Source: Phenylobacterium haematophilum | GTDB lineage: Bacteria; Pseudomonadota; Alphaproteobacteria; Caulobacterales; Caulobacteraceae | Reading direction: 5' to 3' | Assembly: GCF_014196295.1 (NCBI RefSeq) | Contig: NZ_JACIDK010000011.1 | Location: forward strand, 1-56,247 | DNA length: 56,247 nucleotides | Part shown: piece by piece, positions 1-7,103 of the stretch | How the letters are laid out: the number at the start of each line of letters is the position of its first letter | Numbering within the stretch: position 1 is the first letter of the stretch | Notes under the pieces: model-generated | Database searches by the model: none | The model's input: only the letters and a program-made list of their open reading frames with translations | What the model was told of the DNA's origin: nothing | Made by a program: the position numbers and the translations under genes

Positions 1-78
1 GCCACCCGCTACGACCGCAGGGCCATCCACTTCCTAGGCTTCGTACACCTCGCCGCCACCATGATCTGGCTGCGCTGA
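1..78 (+). mobile_element. IS5-type transposase, C-terminal end (cut by window edge)
   Basis: The first 25 codons and a TGA stop read ATRYDRRAIHF...AATMIWLR. This resembles the C-terminus of IS5-family (IS427-like) DDE transposases, where a final E-to-R helix ends with an R-Y-x-x-x-A-x-x-F-L pattern and a W-L-R tail. Only the last 25 residues are in view, so it may be the end of an intact element or a fragment. The terminal inverted repeat cannot be paired because the other end lies outside the window. Confidence 0.7.
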
Positions 79-91
79 ATGTCGATTCCGC

Positions 92-1096
92 CTAGGGCGT
101 CACCTGATCGCCCTTGACCGCGCTCAGCACGGTCAGGCGCGTGCCGCTGTTGTCGGACCCGACCGGCGAGGCGGTGACAAGCACCGTGGTTCCGACGGTC
201 ATCACCCGCGCCACCTCGTCGAGGAACGCCTTCGGCGCGCGGATCTTCTCGAAGGCGGCTGGGTCAACCGGCTGGCCGGCCTCCTCCTCGTGGCCTGGCG
301 CGCCGACCCGCAGCCACACCGCCTTGCCGTCCGCGCCCCTGGCTAGCGTCGCCACATGGGTGGAGACGGCGTCTTCTTCGATCTCGGCGTGCGCGCGGCC
401 GATCTCGACGCCGTTGCGCAGCACCACCGCACGATGGTCGGCCTTGGAAATGATGATCGAGACCGGGCCGCTCGGCGAGGCCTCCGGCGTCCAGCGATAG
501 GCCTCCCCGCCGCTTAGCGGCGCACGATCCTCGGCCGCGCCGCCAACGCCGAACGGCGCCAACACCCCTGCCTCCCGCGCCGTCACCGGCTCGCCGTGGC
601 GCCCGGCGATCACCACCGTCCCGCCAATCTGGGTGATCCCGAACAGCAGCTTGGAGAACTCGTAAGGAAGGTGGATGCAGCCGTGGCTCTCGGGATAGCC
701 CGGCAGACCACCGGCATGCAGCGCCACCCCGTCCCATGTCAGCCGCTCCTGGTAGGGCATCGAGGCGTTGTCGTAAGTGCTGGAACGGTGGTCCTTGTCC
801 TTCTGCAGGATCGTGAACACCCCGGTCGGGGTTTCGTGCCCTGCCTTGCCGGACGAGATGGTGCTGACCCCGATGCGCAGGCCGTTTCGATAGACTGTGG
901 CAAGCTGCCGGTCGAGATCGACATAGACGATGATCGGCCCAGCCGGCGCGACCTGCGGCGCCCATACCCACTGGCCGGGCTTCAGGTTCTGGGCCTGCCG
1001 GGCCAGCTCCACCGCCGAACTGACCTTCGAGCCTTGGGCCAAGGCCGGGCCGGCCAGGGCGGCGCAAACCAGCGCCGCGACGATGCAGATACGCAT
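92..1096 (-). CDS. L,D-transpeptidase (YkuD domain), exported
   Basis: 334 aa. An N-terminal signal peptide (about residues 1-20, ending A-L-A) is followed by a YkuD catalytic domain at about residues 54-165 with the motif H127-A-G-G and S-H-G-C140-I-H-L-P. The Cys is the expected nucleophile for 3-3 peptidoglycan crosslinks or for attaching proteins to the wall in the periplasm. The residues after about 190 are not recognised. The ATG at 1096 gives the only start with a proper signal peptide; a longer upstream reading frame runs through the thioesterase gene and is not real. It sits 2 nt downstream of the thioesterase gene on the same strand, so the two are probably co-transcribed. Confidence 0.9.
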   Translation of the reverse strand: MRICIVAALVCAALAGPALAQGSKVSSAVELARQAQNLKPGQWVWAPQVAPAGPIIVYVDLDRQLATVYRNGLRIGVSTISSGKAGHETPTGVFTILQKDKDHRSSTYDNASMPYQERLTWDGVALHAGGLPGYPESHGCIHLPYEFSKLLFGITQIGGTVVIAGRHGEPVTAREAGVLAPFGVGGAAEDRAPLSGGEAYRWTPEASPSGPVSIIISKADHRAVVLRNGVEIGRAHAEIEEDAVSTHVATLARGADGKAVWLRVGAPGHEEEAGQPVDPAAFEKIRAPKAFLDEVARVMTVGTTVLVTASPVGSDNSGTRLTVLSAVKGDQVTP

Positions 1097-1098
1097 CA

Positions 1099-1530
1099 CT
1101 AGGTCCGCGGATAGAGGATGATCTGGGTGCAACGGAAGGCGGCCATGAGCTTGCCGGTGGCCGCGTCCTCGACCTTGGCGTCCCACACCTGGGTGGTGCG
1201 CCCGCCATGCAGCAGGCTGGCGGTGCAAATCGCCTCGCCGTCGCGCAGGGTGCCGACGAAGTTGGCCTTCACCTCGGCGGTGGTGAAGCCGTTGGCGCCC
1301 TCGGGCCACGCGGTCGAGACCCCGTAGGCGCAGAGGATGTCGGCCACCGACAGCACCGCGCCGGCCAGCAGGTAGCCGGTGTGCGCGACCAGGTCCTGGC
1401 GCACCTTCAGGCGCCCGACGACCTTGCCGTCGGCGACCTCGGTGATGACCAGGCCCAGGTGCCCGGGCAGCTTGCCCTCGTTGGCCTGGTTCAGCTTCTC
1501 GACGCTGGTGTGATTGGTGGTGGCGGGCAT
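1099..1530 (-). CDS. PaaI-type hotdog-fold thioesterase
   Basis: 143 aa, a normal length for a single hotdog domain. The segment H-T-G-Y-L-L-A-G-A-V-L-S-V-A-D at about residues 50-64 matches the central helix region of PaaI/YdiI thioesterases (usually H-G-G...S-L-A-D), followed by T-A-E-V-K-A-N-F. It probably hydrolyses an acyl- or aryl-CoA ester in the cytoplasm; the substrate cannot be told from sequence. The start ATG has only a weak purine-rich ribosome site. It is the first gene of a likely two-gene unit with the L,D-transpeptidase, which has no obvious functional link. Confidence 0.85.
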   Translation of the reverse strand: MPATTNHTSVEKLNQANEGKLPGHLGLVITEVADGKVVGRLKVRQDLVAHTGYLLAGAVLSVADILCAYGVSTAWPEGANGFTTAEVKANFVGTLRDGEAICTASLLHGGRTTQVWDAKVEDAATGKLMAAFRCTQIILYPRT

Positions 1531-1564
1531 GAGACACTCTCTTTTGGCGAGCGATCATGCATGC

Positions 1565-1576
1565 GTTTGCGCAAAC
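1565..1576. promoter_or_regulatory. Perfect 12-bp palindrome between divergent genes
   Basis: GTTTGCGCAAAC is a perfect palindrome in the 61-bp gap between the thioesterase gene (start 1530, minus) and the RNase H-like gene (start 1592, plus). Its position suits an operator acting on either promoter. No regulator gene is adjacent. Confidence 0.35.
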
Positions 1577-1591
1577 TGCTAGATCGCCGCG

Positions 1592-2071
1592 ATGAGCACC
1601 GCCATCTGGATCCAGACCAGCTATCACGAGGCCTTCAAGTGCGGCGGCTGGGCCTATGTCCGCAGCCACGACAAGGCCGCGTCCGGCCAGGCCGGCGGCG
1701 AGCGCTACACCAGCCCCGAGCGCATGGCTCTGGCCGCGCTGATGGCGGCGCTGAAGGACCTGCCCAAGGGCGCTGTTGCCATCCAGATCGACAACGCCGT
1801 CGTCGCCCGCACCGCCGCCCTGATCGCCGCGGGGCGGGCGCCGCAGGGCGACGAGGCGCCAGCCGAGAACCTCGACCTCTGGGCCGCGCTCACCGCCGCC
1901 CTGGCCGGCCGCCAGCCGGCCTTCGCCATCGCAGCGCCCAGCAAGGCCAGCCCCACAGGCTTCGCCGCCGCCTGGGCGGAGCTGGCCCGCGACAAGGCCA
2001 ACGCCCAGGGCGCCTTCGTCTCGGCCATTCCCAAGCCCAACCTCGCCAAGGTCGCGGGCCTGCCCCTATAG
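1592..2071 (+). CDS. RNase H-fold-like protein of unknown function
   Basis: 159 aa, soluble. The order of elements resembles RNase HI: G-G-W-A-Y-V strand near residue 18, then G-E-R-Y-T-S-P-E-R-M-A-L-A-A-L-M-A-A-L at about 36-54 (compare the N-R-M-E-L helix), then a strand V-A-I-Q-I-D-N at about 61-67 (compare the Y-S-D-S strand). The first catalytic Asp of RNase HI (D-G-S-C) is replaced here by Q-T-S-Y, so normal nuclease activity is doubtful. The family call is my inference from spacing and motif order; the gene itself is well supported by frame, codon use and a close start after the divergent promoter gap. Confidence 0.75.
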   Translation: MSTAIWIQTSYHEAFKCGGWAYVRSHDKAASGQAGGERYTSPERMALAALMAALKDLPKGAVAIQIDNAVVARTAALIAAGRAPQGDEAPAENLDLWAALTAALAGRQPAFAIAAPSKASPTGFAAAWAELARDKANAQGAFVSAIPKPNLAKVAGLPL

Positions 2072-2097
2072 TCGCGCTCCACTTTCGCGAGCCGCCC

Positions 2098-2799
2098 GTG
2101 AGCCTGTCCCGCATTATCGACCTGCTGGCCCCGCTGCGCCCGGCGAGCGGCCCGTTCATCGTCGGCGTCACCGGCTCGGTGGCGGCGGGCAAGAGCACTT
2201 TCGCCCAGGCCCTGGCCGACCAGCTCGCGGCCGGCGGCGGGCGGATCGAGCTGGCCTGCACCGACGGCTTCCTGCACCCCAACGCTGTGCTGGAGGCGCG
2301 CGGCGCCCTCGGGCGCAAGGGCGCGCCCGACACCTACGACCACGCGGCCCTGCGCGCGGCGCTGACCGCCGTCCGCAGCGGCCCGGCGCAGTTCCCGGCC
2401 TATTCGCACGTCGTCTACGACATTGACCCGGCCCTGACCCGGACCATCGCCGCCCCCGACGCGCTGATCATCGAGGGTCTGACCCTGCGCCATCCCGACA
2501 CCGGCCCGGCCGGCCTGCTCGACGCCCTGATCTACCTGGACGCCGACGAGGCCGACCTCGAGCGCTGGTACGTCGCCCGCTTCCTGGAGCTTTGGGAGGC
2601 GGCCGAACATGACCCGGCATCGTTCTACGCCCGCTTCCGGCACATGACCCGCGAGCAGACCGACGGCCTCGCGCGCATGGTCTGGCGCGACGTGAACCTC
2701 AAGAACCTGCACGACCACATCATCCACGCCCGCGCCCGCGCCGACCTCGTGGTCGCCAAGGCGGGCGATCACTCCATTGCTTCCGTGAGCCGTCCTTGA
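2098..2799 (+). CDS. coaA: Type I pantothenate kinase (short form)
   Basis: 233 aa from a GTG start. Walker A G-V-T-G-S-V-A-A-G-K-S-T is at about residues 23-34, followed by the CoaA-type segments C-T-D-G-F-L-H-P-N, Y-S-H-V-V-Y-D and L-I-I-E-G-L. It would phosphorylate pantothenate with ATP, the first step of CoA synthesis. Similarity runs along the whole chain, but the protein lacks most of the roughly 80-residue N-terminal region of the E. coli enzyme (316 aa). Its TGA stop overlaps the TTG start of the next gene, suggesting coupled translation with a membrane protease. Confidence 0.85.
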   Translation: MSLSRIIDLLAPLRPASGPFIVGVTGSVAAGKSTFAQALADQLAAGGGRIELACTDGFLHPNAVLEARGALGRKGAPDTYDHAALRAALTAVRSGPAQFPAYSHVVYDIDPALTRTIAAPDALIIEGLTLRHPDTGPAGLLDALIYLDADEADLERWYVARFLELWEAAEHDPASFYARFRHMTREQTDGLARMVWRDVNLKNLHDHIIHARARADLVVAKAGDHSIASVSRP

Positions 2800-3587
2800 C
2801 CCAGGACCAGACCATCGAACCGCGCCCCGGCCTCAGCCCCAACGCCCTCATTCTGCTGGCCGCCTGGCTGGCCGCAGGGGGGTTCCTGGTCTACGCCCCG
2901 AGCGAACTGGCCGCTCGAGTGGCGACCTTCGCCTTCGTGATCCTGGGCTGGATCCTGGCGGTCATGACCCATGAATTCGGCCACGCCTTCATCGCCTACA
3001 AGGCCGGCGACCACACCATCCGCGCCAAGGGCTACCTGACCCTCGACCCGCTCAAGTACGTCGATGTCGGCGTGTCGATCGTCATCCCGATCCTGGCCGT
3101 GGTGCTCGGCGGCATCGGCTTTCCCGGCGGAGCGGTCTATCTGCGCGAGGACCTGATGCGCAATCGCTGGTGGCGGGCGCTGGCCTCGCTGGCCGGCCCG
3201 CTCGGCACGCTTCTGGTTATGATCGTGCTGGTGGCCGCGATATGGGCGGTGGCGCTCTCGCCCCTGGCGACGCCTGGCGCGCGGATGCTGTGTGATGCGC
3301 TGGCTTTCCTGGCTTTCCTGCAGGCGACCGCGTTCATACTCAACCTGCTGCCGGTGCCCGGCCTGGACGGATACGGCGTCATCCGCCCATTCCTGCCGGA
3401 CTCCATCCGCCAGGGCCTGCGGAAGTTCGAGGGGCTCGCGATGGTCGGGCTGTTCCTGCTGATCTTCCTCGTGCCGGGAGCCTCAGCGATCATCTTTGCA
3501 CCCGCCCTGATGCTCACCGACGTCGCCGGCCTGCCCCGCGAACTGATCCAGGCCGGTTGGGACGCCTTCCGCTTCTGGCGGTCCTAA
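2796..3587 (+). CDS. M50 (site-2 protease-like) membrane metallopeptidase
   Basis: 263 aa with about six hydrophobic segments. The zinc motif H-E-F-G-H is at about residues 59-63 inside a membrane segment, and the second motif N-L-L-P-V-P-G-L-D-G-Y at about 184-194 supplies the Asp ligand; both are diagnostic of S2P-type intramembrane proteases of the PDZ-less class. The substrate is unknown; no anti-sigma factor is next to it. It starts at a TTG that overlaps the coaA stop (TTGA) and has no clear ribosome site of its own, so it probably depends on translation of coaA. Confidence 0.85.
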   Translation: MTQDQTIEPRPGLSPNALILLAAWLAAGGFLVYAPSELAARVATFAFVILGWILAVMTHEFGHAFIAYKAGDHTIRAKGYLTLDPLKYVDVGVSIVIPILAVVLGGIGFPGGAVYLREDLMRNRWWRALASLAGPLGTLLVMIVLVAAIWAVALSPLATPGARMLCDALAFLAFLQATAFILNLLPVPGLDGYGVIRPFLPDSIRQGLRKFEGLAMVGLFLLIFLVPGASAIIFAPALMLTDVAGLPRELIQAGWDAFRFWRS

Positions 3588-3784
3588 GCCGCTCGGTCCC
3601 CCGCCGCGGCCGTGATCGGCCCGGCGAAGGTGCTCAGGTGGCGCTTGCCTTGCCAAAGCTCAGCCCCGAAGGCGTGGCGGCTGTGCGCCGCCCTTTCGAG
3701 CGCCTCCTCGTCGGAGGCGCAGTCCCATTCCTCGACGTCAGCGAACTTGCCGGCGGAGTTCAGCACAAAGAGTCGATAGTCCAT
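3584..3784 (-). CDS. Small conserved-type hypothetical protein
   Basis: 66 aa: M-D-Y-R-L-F-V-L-N-S-A-G-K followed by an acidic stretch D-C-A-S-D-E-E-A-L-E-R-A and E-L-W-Q-G-K-R. I recall small alphaproteobacterial proteins of this general pattern (Y-R-L-Y-F-L-D...D-D-E-E-A...E-L-W), but no function is known to me. Its TAG stop overlaps the TAA stop of the convergent M50 gene by 4 nt. An open frame also exists on the opposite strand, but it lacks recognisable sequence. Confidence 0.65.
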   Translation of the reverse strand: MDYRLFVLNSAGKFADVEEWDCASDEEALERAAHSRHAFGAELWQGKRHLSTFAGPITAAAGDRAA

Positions 3785-3866
3785 CGCGCATCCTTCCCTG
3801 CACGAAAATCGAACCCCTCGAGCGCAGCTGCGGTTCCTTCAACTCTCGGCGCCTCAGGCCTCTCCC

Positions 3867-3882
3867 TCAACGTTTGCTTAAC
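3867..3882 (+). promoter_or_regulatory. CtrA-like box (one mismatch) before ruvC
   Basis: TCAA-N7-TTAAC, one base away from the Caulobacter CtrA consensus TTAA-N7-TTAA(C). It ends 33 nt before the ruvC start. The match is visible; CtrA control of ruvC is only a suggestion. Confidence 0.3.
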
Positions 3883-3915
3883 CCTGGCGACGTCCTGTAT
3901 CCCTCGTTGGAACAG

Positions 3916-4440
3916 ATGACGAACGCGCCGATTCCCATGCCCCCTCCCTTGCGTATCCTTGGCCTCGATCCCGGCCTGCGCCGCACCGGCTGGGGCGTGA
4001 TCACGGTTGACGGCGCGCGCTTGGCCCATGTCGCGCACGGGGTGATCGCCCCCAAGGACTCCCTGCCTTTCTCCGAGCGGTTGCTGGTGCTGTTCGAAGC
4101 CATCAGCGAGGTTGTCGCCGCCCACGTCCCGCACGAGGCCGCGGTCGAGGAGACGTTCATGAACAACAACGCCGCCTCGGCCCTGAAGCTCGGCCACGCC
4201 CGGGCCATGGCGATGATCGTGCCGGCCCGCGCCGGCCTGCCGGTCGCCGAATACGCCGCCACCGTAGTCAAGAAGTCCGTCGTCGGCACCGGCGCGGCCG
4301 AGAAGGACCAGGTCGGCTTCATGATCGCCCGCCTGCTGCCGACCGCCGGCAAGACCACCGCCGACGCGGCCGACGCGCTGGCCGTCGCCATCGCCCACGC
4401 CCACCACCGCAAGCTCCGCCGCATCGGAGCCGCCGCATGA
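3916..4440 (+). CDS. ruvC: Holliday junction endonuclease RuvC
   Basis: 174 aa, the usual RuvC length. The first catalytic Asp is in G-L-D18-P-G, the second acidic residue in [10 protein letters not shown], and the last pair in D-A-A-D-A-L-A-V-A near the C-terminus. It cuts Holliday junctions as a dimer together with RuvAB. The ATG at 3916 was chosen because it gives family length; an in-frame ATG at 3937 is also possible. It is first in a ruvC-ruvA-ruvB operon with ATGA overlap to ruvA. Confidence 0.96.
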   Translation: MTNAPIPMPPPLRILGLDPGLRRTGWGVITVDGARLAHVAHGVIAPKDSLPFSERLLVLFEAISEVVAAHVPHEAAVEETFMNNNAASALKLGHARAMAMIVPARAGLPVAEYAATVVKKSVVGTGAAEKDQVGFMIARLLPTAGKTTADAADALAVAIAHAHHRKLRRIGAAA

Positions 4441-5054
4441 TCGGGCGTCTGCGCGGACTGGTCGCCGAGGTCGGCGAAGAAGAGGCCCTGATCGATGTGG
4501 CGGGGGTAGGCTACGTGGTGCGCTGCGGCTCGCGCACCCTAGGCCACCTGCCGGCGCTCGGCGAGGAGACGGTGCTGCACGTCGAGAGCATCTGGTCGGA
4601 GGCCCAGGGCATGAAGCTCTACGGCTTCCTCGGCCGCGACGAACGCCGCGCCTTCGTGGTCATGCTGGCTATCCAGGGCGTCGGGCCCAAGGCCGCGCTG
4701 GCCGTGCTCGACGTGTTGGCCCCGCCGGACCTCGCCGCGGCCGTCGCCCGTGAGGACAAGGCCGCGCTCGGGCGCGCCAACGGGGTCGGGCCCAAGCTCG
4801 CCCTGAGGCTGATCACCGAGCTCAAGGACAAGCAGCTGACCGACGGACCAGTCGCCGCATTCCATGCCCAGATTCACGCGCCGGCCGCACCGCCGCCGCC
4901 CAGCGCGGTCGGCGAAGCGGTCGCCGCGCTGCTCGGCCTCGGCGTCGCCGAGGTCAACGCCCGCCGCGTCGTCGAACAGGCCGCCCTGCGCCTGGGCGAA
5001 GAGGCCGACATCCCGGCGCTGATCAAGGCCGGCCTGCAGGAGCTGGGTCGGTGA
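4437..5054 (+). CDS. ruvA: Holliday junction DNA-binding protein RuvA
   Basis: 205 aa. It begins M-I-G-R-L-R-G and has the OB-fold N-terminus, two helix-hairpin-helix segments (G-V-G-P-K-A-A-L at about 79-86 and G-V-G-P-K-L-A-L at about 114-121), a Pro/Ala-rich linker near 140-155, and the C-terminal three-helix domain that contacts RuvB. RuvA tetramers hold the four-way junction for the RuvB motor. Its start overlaps the ruvC stop (ATGA) and its stop overlaps the ruvB GTG start (GTGA), indicating coupled translation. Confidence 0.96.
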   Translation: MIGRLRGLVAEVGEEEALIDVAGVGYVVRCGSRTLGHLPALGEETVLHVESIWSEAQGMKLYGFLGRDERRAFVVMLAIQGVGPKAALAVLDVLAPPDLAAAVAREDKAALGRANGVGPKLALRLITELKDKQLTDGPVAAFHAQIHAPAAPPPPSAVGEAVAALLGLGVAEVNARRVVEQAALRLGEEADIPALIKAGLQELGR

Positions 5055-6091
5055 CCCGCATTGTCTCGCCCGACGCCCAACCGTTCGAGGGCGGCGTCGT
5101 CCATGACAAGGCCCTGCGCCCCCAGACCCTGGCCGAGTTCGTCGGCCAGGAGCAGGCCAAGGGCAACCTCAAGGTCTTCATCGAGGCCGCCAAGGCCCGC
5201 GAGGAAGCCCTCGACCATGTGCTGCTGTTCGGCCCGCCAGGCTTGGGGAAGACCACCCTGGCCCAGATCGTAGCCCGCGAGCTCGGCGTGAACTTCCGCG
5301 CCACCTCCGGCCCGGTGCTGGCCAAGGCCGGCGACCTCGCTGCGATCCTGACCAATCTCGAACCGCGCGACGTCCTGTTCATCGACGAGATCCATCGCCT
5401 CTCCGCCAACGTCGAGGAAATCCTATACCCGGCGATGGAAGACCACGTCCTCGACCTGGTGATCGGCGAGGGCCCGTCAGCGCGCTCGATCCGCATCGAT
5501 CTGGCGCCGTTCACCCTGGTCGCGGCCACAACGCGCGCCGGCCTGCTGGCCACCCCCCTGCGCGACCGCTTCGGCATTCCGCTGCGGTTGGAGTTCTACA
5601 CCCACGCCGAGCTCTCCAAGGTGCTGGCCGGGGCGGCCGCCAAGATGGGCCTTGGCCTGGCGCCCGACGGCGCCGGCGAGATCGCAGCCCGCTCCCGCGG
5701 CACCCCTCGCGTCGCCGGCCGGCTGCTGCGGCGGGTCCGTGACTTCGCCGCCGCCGACGGTGTGGAAATGATCGACGGCAAGGCCGCCGCCCGCGCCCTG
5801 GCGCGGCTCGACGTCGACCAGGCCGGGCTCGATGCGCTGGACCGCCGCTATCTGCAGGCCATGATCGACAACTACGGCGGCGGCCCGGTCGGGGTCGAGA
5901 CCATCGCCTACGCCATCGCCGAAGCCCGTGACGCGGTCGAGGACGTCATCGAGCCGTTCCTGATGCAGCAGGGCTTCATCCAGCGCACCCCACGCGGCCG
6001 CATCGCCTGCGCCAAGGCCTACGCCCATCTCGGCCTGACCCCGCCGCCGCAGCCGCCTCCAGCCGGCCAGGCCTCGCTGTTCGACGAGTAG
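5051..6091 (+). CDS. ruvB: Holliday junction branch-migration ATPase RuvB
   Basis: 346 aa AAA+ ATPase from a GTG start. Walker [10 protein letters not shown] is at residues 61-69, Walker B F-I-D-E-I-H-R-L near 115, sensor 1 in A-A-T-T-R-A-G, and an arginine-containing C-terminal winged helix ending with a Pro-rich tail. It forms hexamers that pump DNA through the RuvA-bound junction. It is the last gene of ruvCAB and is followed after 6 bp by the convergent LysR gene. Confidence 0.97.
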   Translation: MTRIVSPDAQPFEGGVVHDKALRPQTLAEFVGQEQAKGNLKVFIEAAKAREEALDHVLLFGPPGLGKTTLAQIVARELGVNFRATSGPVLAKAGDLAAILTNLEPRDVLFIDEIHRLSANVEEILYPAMEDHVLDLVIGEGPSARSIRIDLAPFTLVAATTRAGLLATPLRDRFGIPLRLEFYTHAELSKVLAGAAAKMGLGLAPDGAGEIAARSRGTPRVAGRLLRRVRDFAAADGVEMIDGKAAARALARLDVDQAGLDALDRRYLQAMIDNYGGGPVGVETIAYAIAEARDAVEDVIEPFLMQQGFIQRTPRGRIACAKAYAHLGLTPPPQPPPAGQASLFDE

Positions 6092-6097
6092 GCCGCC

Positions 6098-7000
6098 TCA
6101 CGCCAGCGGCTGCAGCGCCACGTCCAGGAACCGCCGCAGCGTCGGGGTGGCGTCGTCGGCGCGCCAGACCAGGCCGCTTTCGAGATAGGGCCCATCGCCG
6201 GGCAGGCTCATGTAGCGCACGCCGGTCCGCGCCAGGTGGCGCAGCGAGGCCGGCACCAGCGCCACGCCGATCCCGGCCGAGACCAGGGCGATGATGGTCT
6301 GCATCTGGATCGCCTCCTGCACGATGCGCGCCCCGCCGGTCAGCGTCTTCAGGGTGTCGACCGCCAGGTCGTAGAAGGCCGGCGCCACCCGCCGCGGGAA
6401 GATCACCCCGGCCGCCCCAACGAGGGCGTCGGGCGCCAGCCGCCCGGCCTCGTGCGCCAATCGCCCCTCGTCGACCCAGCTCTGCGGCACGGCGGCCACC
6501 AGCGGCTCGACCAGCAGCCGCCGGTAGCTGAGCCGGTCCGGCAGCCCGCCGGGCGGCGGAATGACGATCCCGGCGTGGCCGTGTCCTTCCAGCAGGGCGG
6601 CGATCTGCACGTCGCTGGTCGCCTCGCTGAGCGCGATCTCGACCTCGGGATGCAGGGCCGAGTAGCGCCGCACCAGGGTCGGCAGGGTGCTGTAGTCGGC
6701 CGTGCTGACGAACGAGAGTTCCAGCCGCCCGGTCTGGCCGTCGCGCAGTTGGCGCGCGATCTCCGGAAGGCCCTCCAGCTCCTCGAGCGCCTTCTTCACG
6801 TGAGCCAGCCACTGCTCGCCAAAGGGGGTTAGCGCCACCTGCCGCTTGGTGCGCACGAACAGCGGCGCGCCGAGCTCACGCTCCAGCGCCAAGATCGACT
6901 GGCTGAGCGGCGGCTGGGTCATGCCGAGCTGTTCGGCCGCACGGCCGAAATGCAGCGTCTCGGCCACCGCCCGGAAGTGCCGAAGCTGGCGCGTCTCCAT
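6098..7000 (-). CDS. ilvR: LysR-family regulator, IlvR-like
   Basis: 300 aa. The N-terminal winged helix-turn-helix reads M-E-T-R-Q-L-R-H-F-R-A-V-A with L-G-M-T-Q-P-P-L-S-Q-S at about residues 24-34, typical of LysR proteins; an effector-binding domain follows from about residue 90. It is divergent from ilvD, the same arrangement as the IlvR regulator described in Caulobacter crescentus, which activates ilvD and represses its own gene. The symbol rests on that context plus family, not on a sequence comparison, so it is tentative. A 16-bp dyad sits just upstream of its start. Confidence 0.85.
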   Translation of the reverse strand: METRQLRHFRAVAETLHFGRAAEQLGMTQPPLSQSILALERELGAPLFVRTKRQVALTPFGEQWLAHVKKALEELEGLPEIARQLRDGQTGRLELSFVSTADYSTLPTLVRRYSALHPEVEIALSEATSDVQIAALLEGHGHAGIVIPPPGGLPDRLSYRRLLVEPLVAAVPQSWVDEGRLAHEAGRLAPDALVGAAGVIFPRRVAPAFYDLAVDTLKTLTGGARIVQEAIQMQTIIALVSAGIGVALVPASLRHLARTGVRYMSLPGDGPYLESGLVWRADDATPTLRRFLDVALQPLA

Positions 7001-7014
7001 TCCTGATATCTCGC

Positions 7015-7030
7015 ACGACTTAATTGTCGT
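7015..7030. promoter_or_regulatory. Candidate LysR operator in the ilvR-ilvD gap
   Basis: ACGAC-TTAATT-GTCGT: 5-bp inverted arms around an AT core, 15 nt upstream of the ilvR start and 74 nt upstream of ilvD. Its size and position suit a LysR binding site that would overlap the ilvR promoter, fitting self-repression. It is followed by an AT-rich stretch with TTAATATAT (7034-7042) that could hold a -10 element. Confidence 0.4.
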
Positions 7031-7103
7031 CGCTTAATATATTTCACCAATAGGAGTCGATTGGCTACGGATGAGACGCGCAATCTCCGTCAGGACCGAT
7101 CCG

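Noticed and set aside
92..1669. A 525-residue open frame on the minus strand covering the L,D-transpeptidase and the thioesterase gene
   Set aside because: Its N-terminal 190 residues are the wrong-frame reading of the thioesterase; the signal peptide at residue 1 of the shorter form marks the real start.
1207..2799. A 530-residue plus-strand frame ending with CoaA
   Set aside because: The part before 2098 is low-complexity Arg/Gly/Pro sequence that overlaps two better genes on both strands.
7034..7042. TTAATATAT as a defined ilvD promoter
   Set aside because: No -35 element at the right spacing could be found; only noted as AT-rich.
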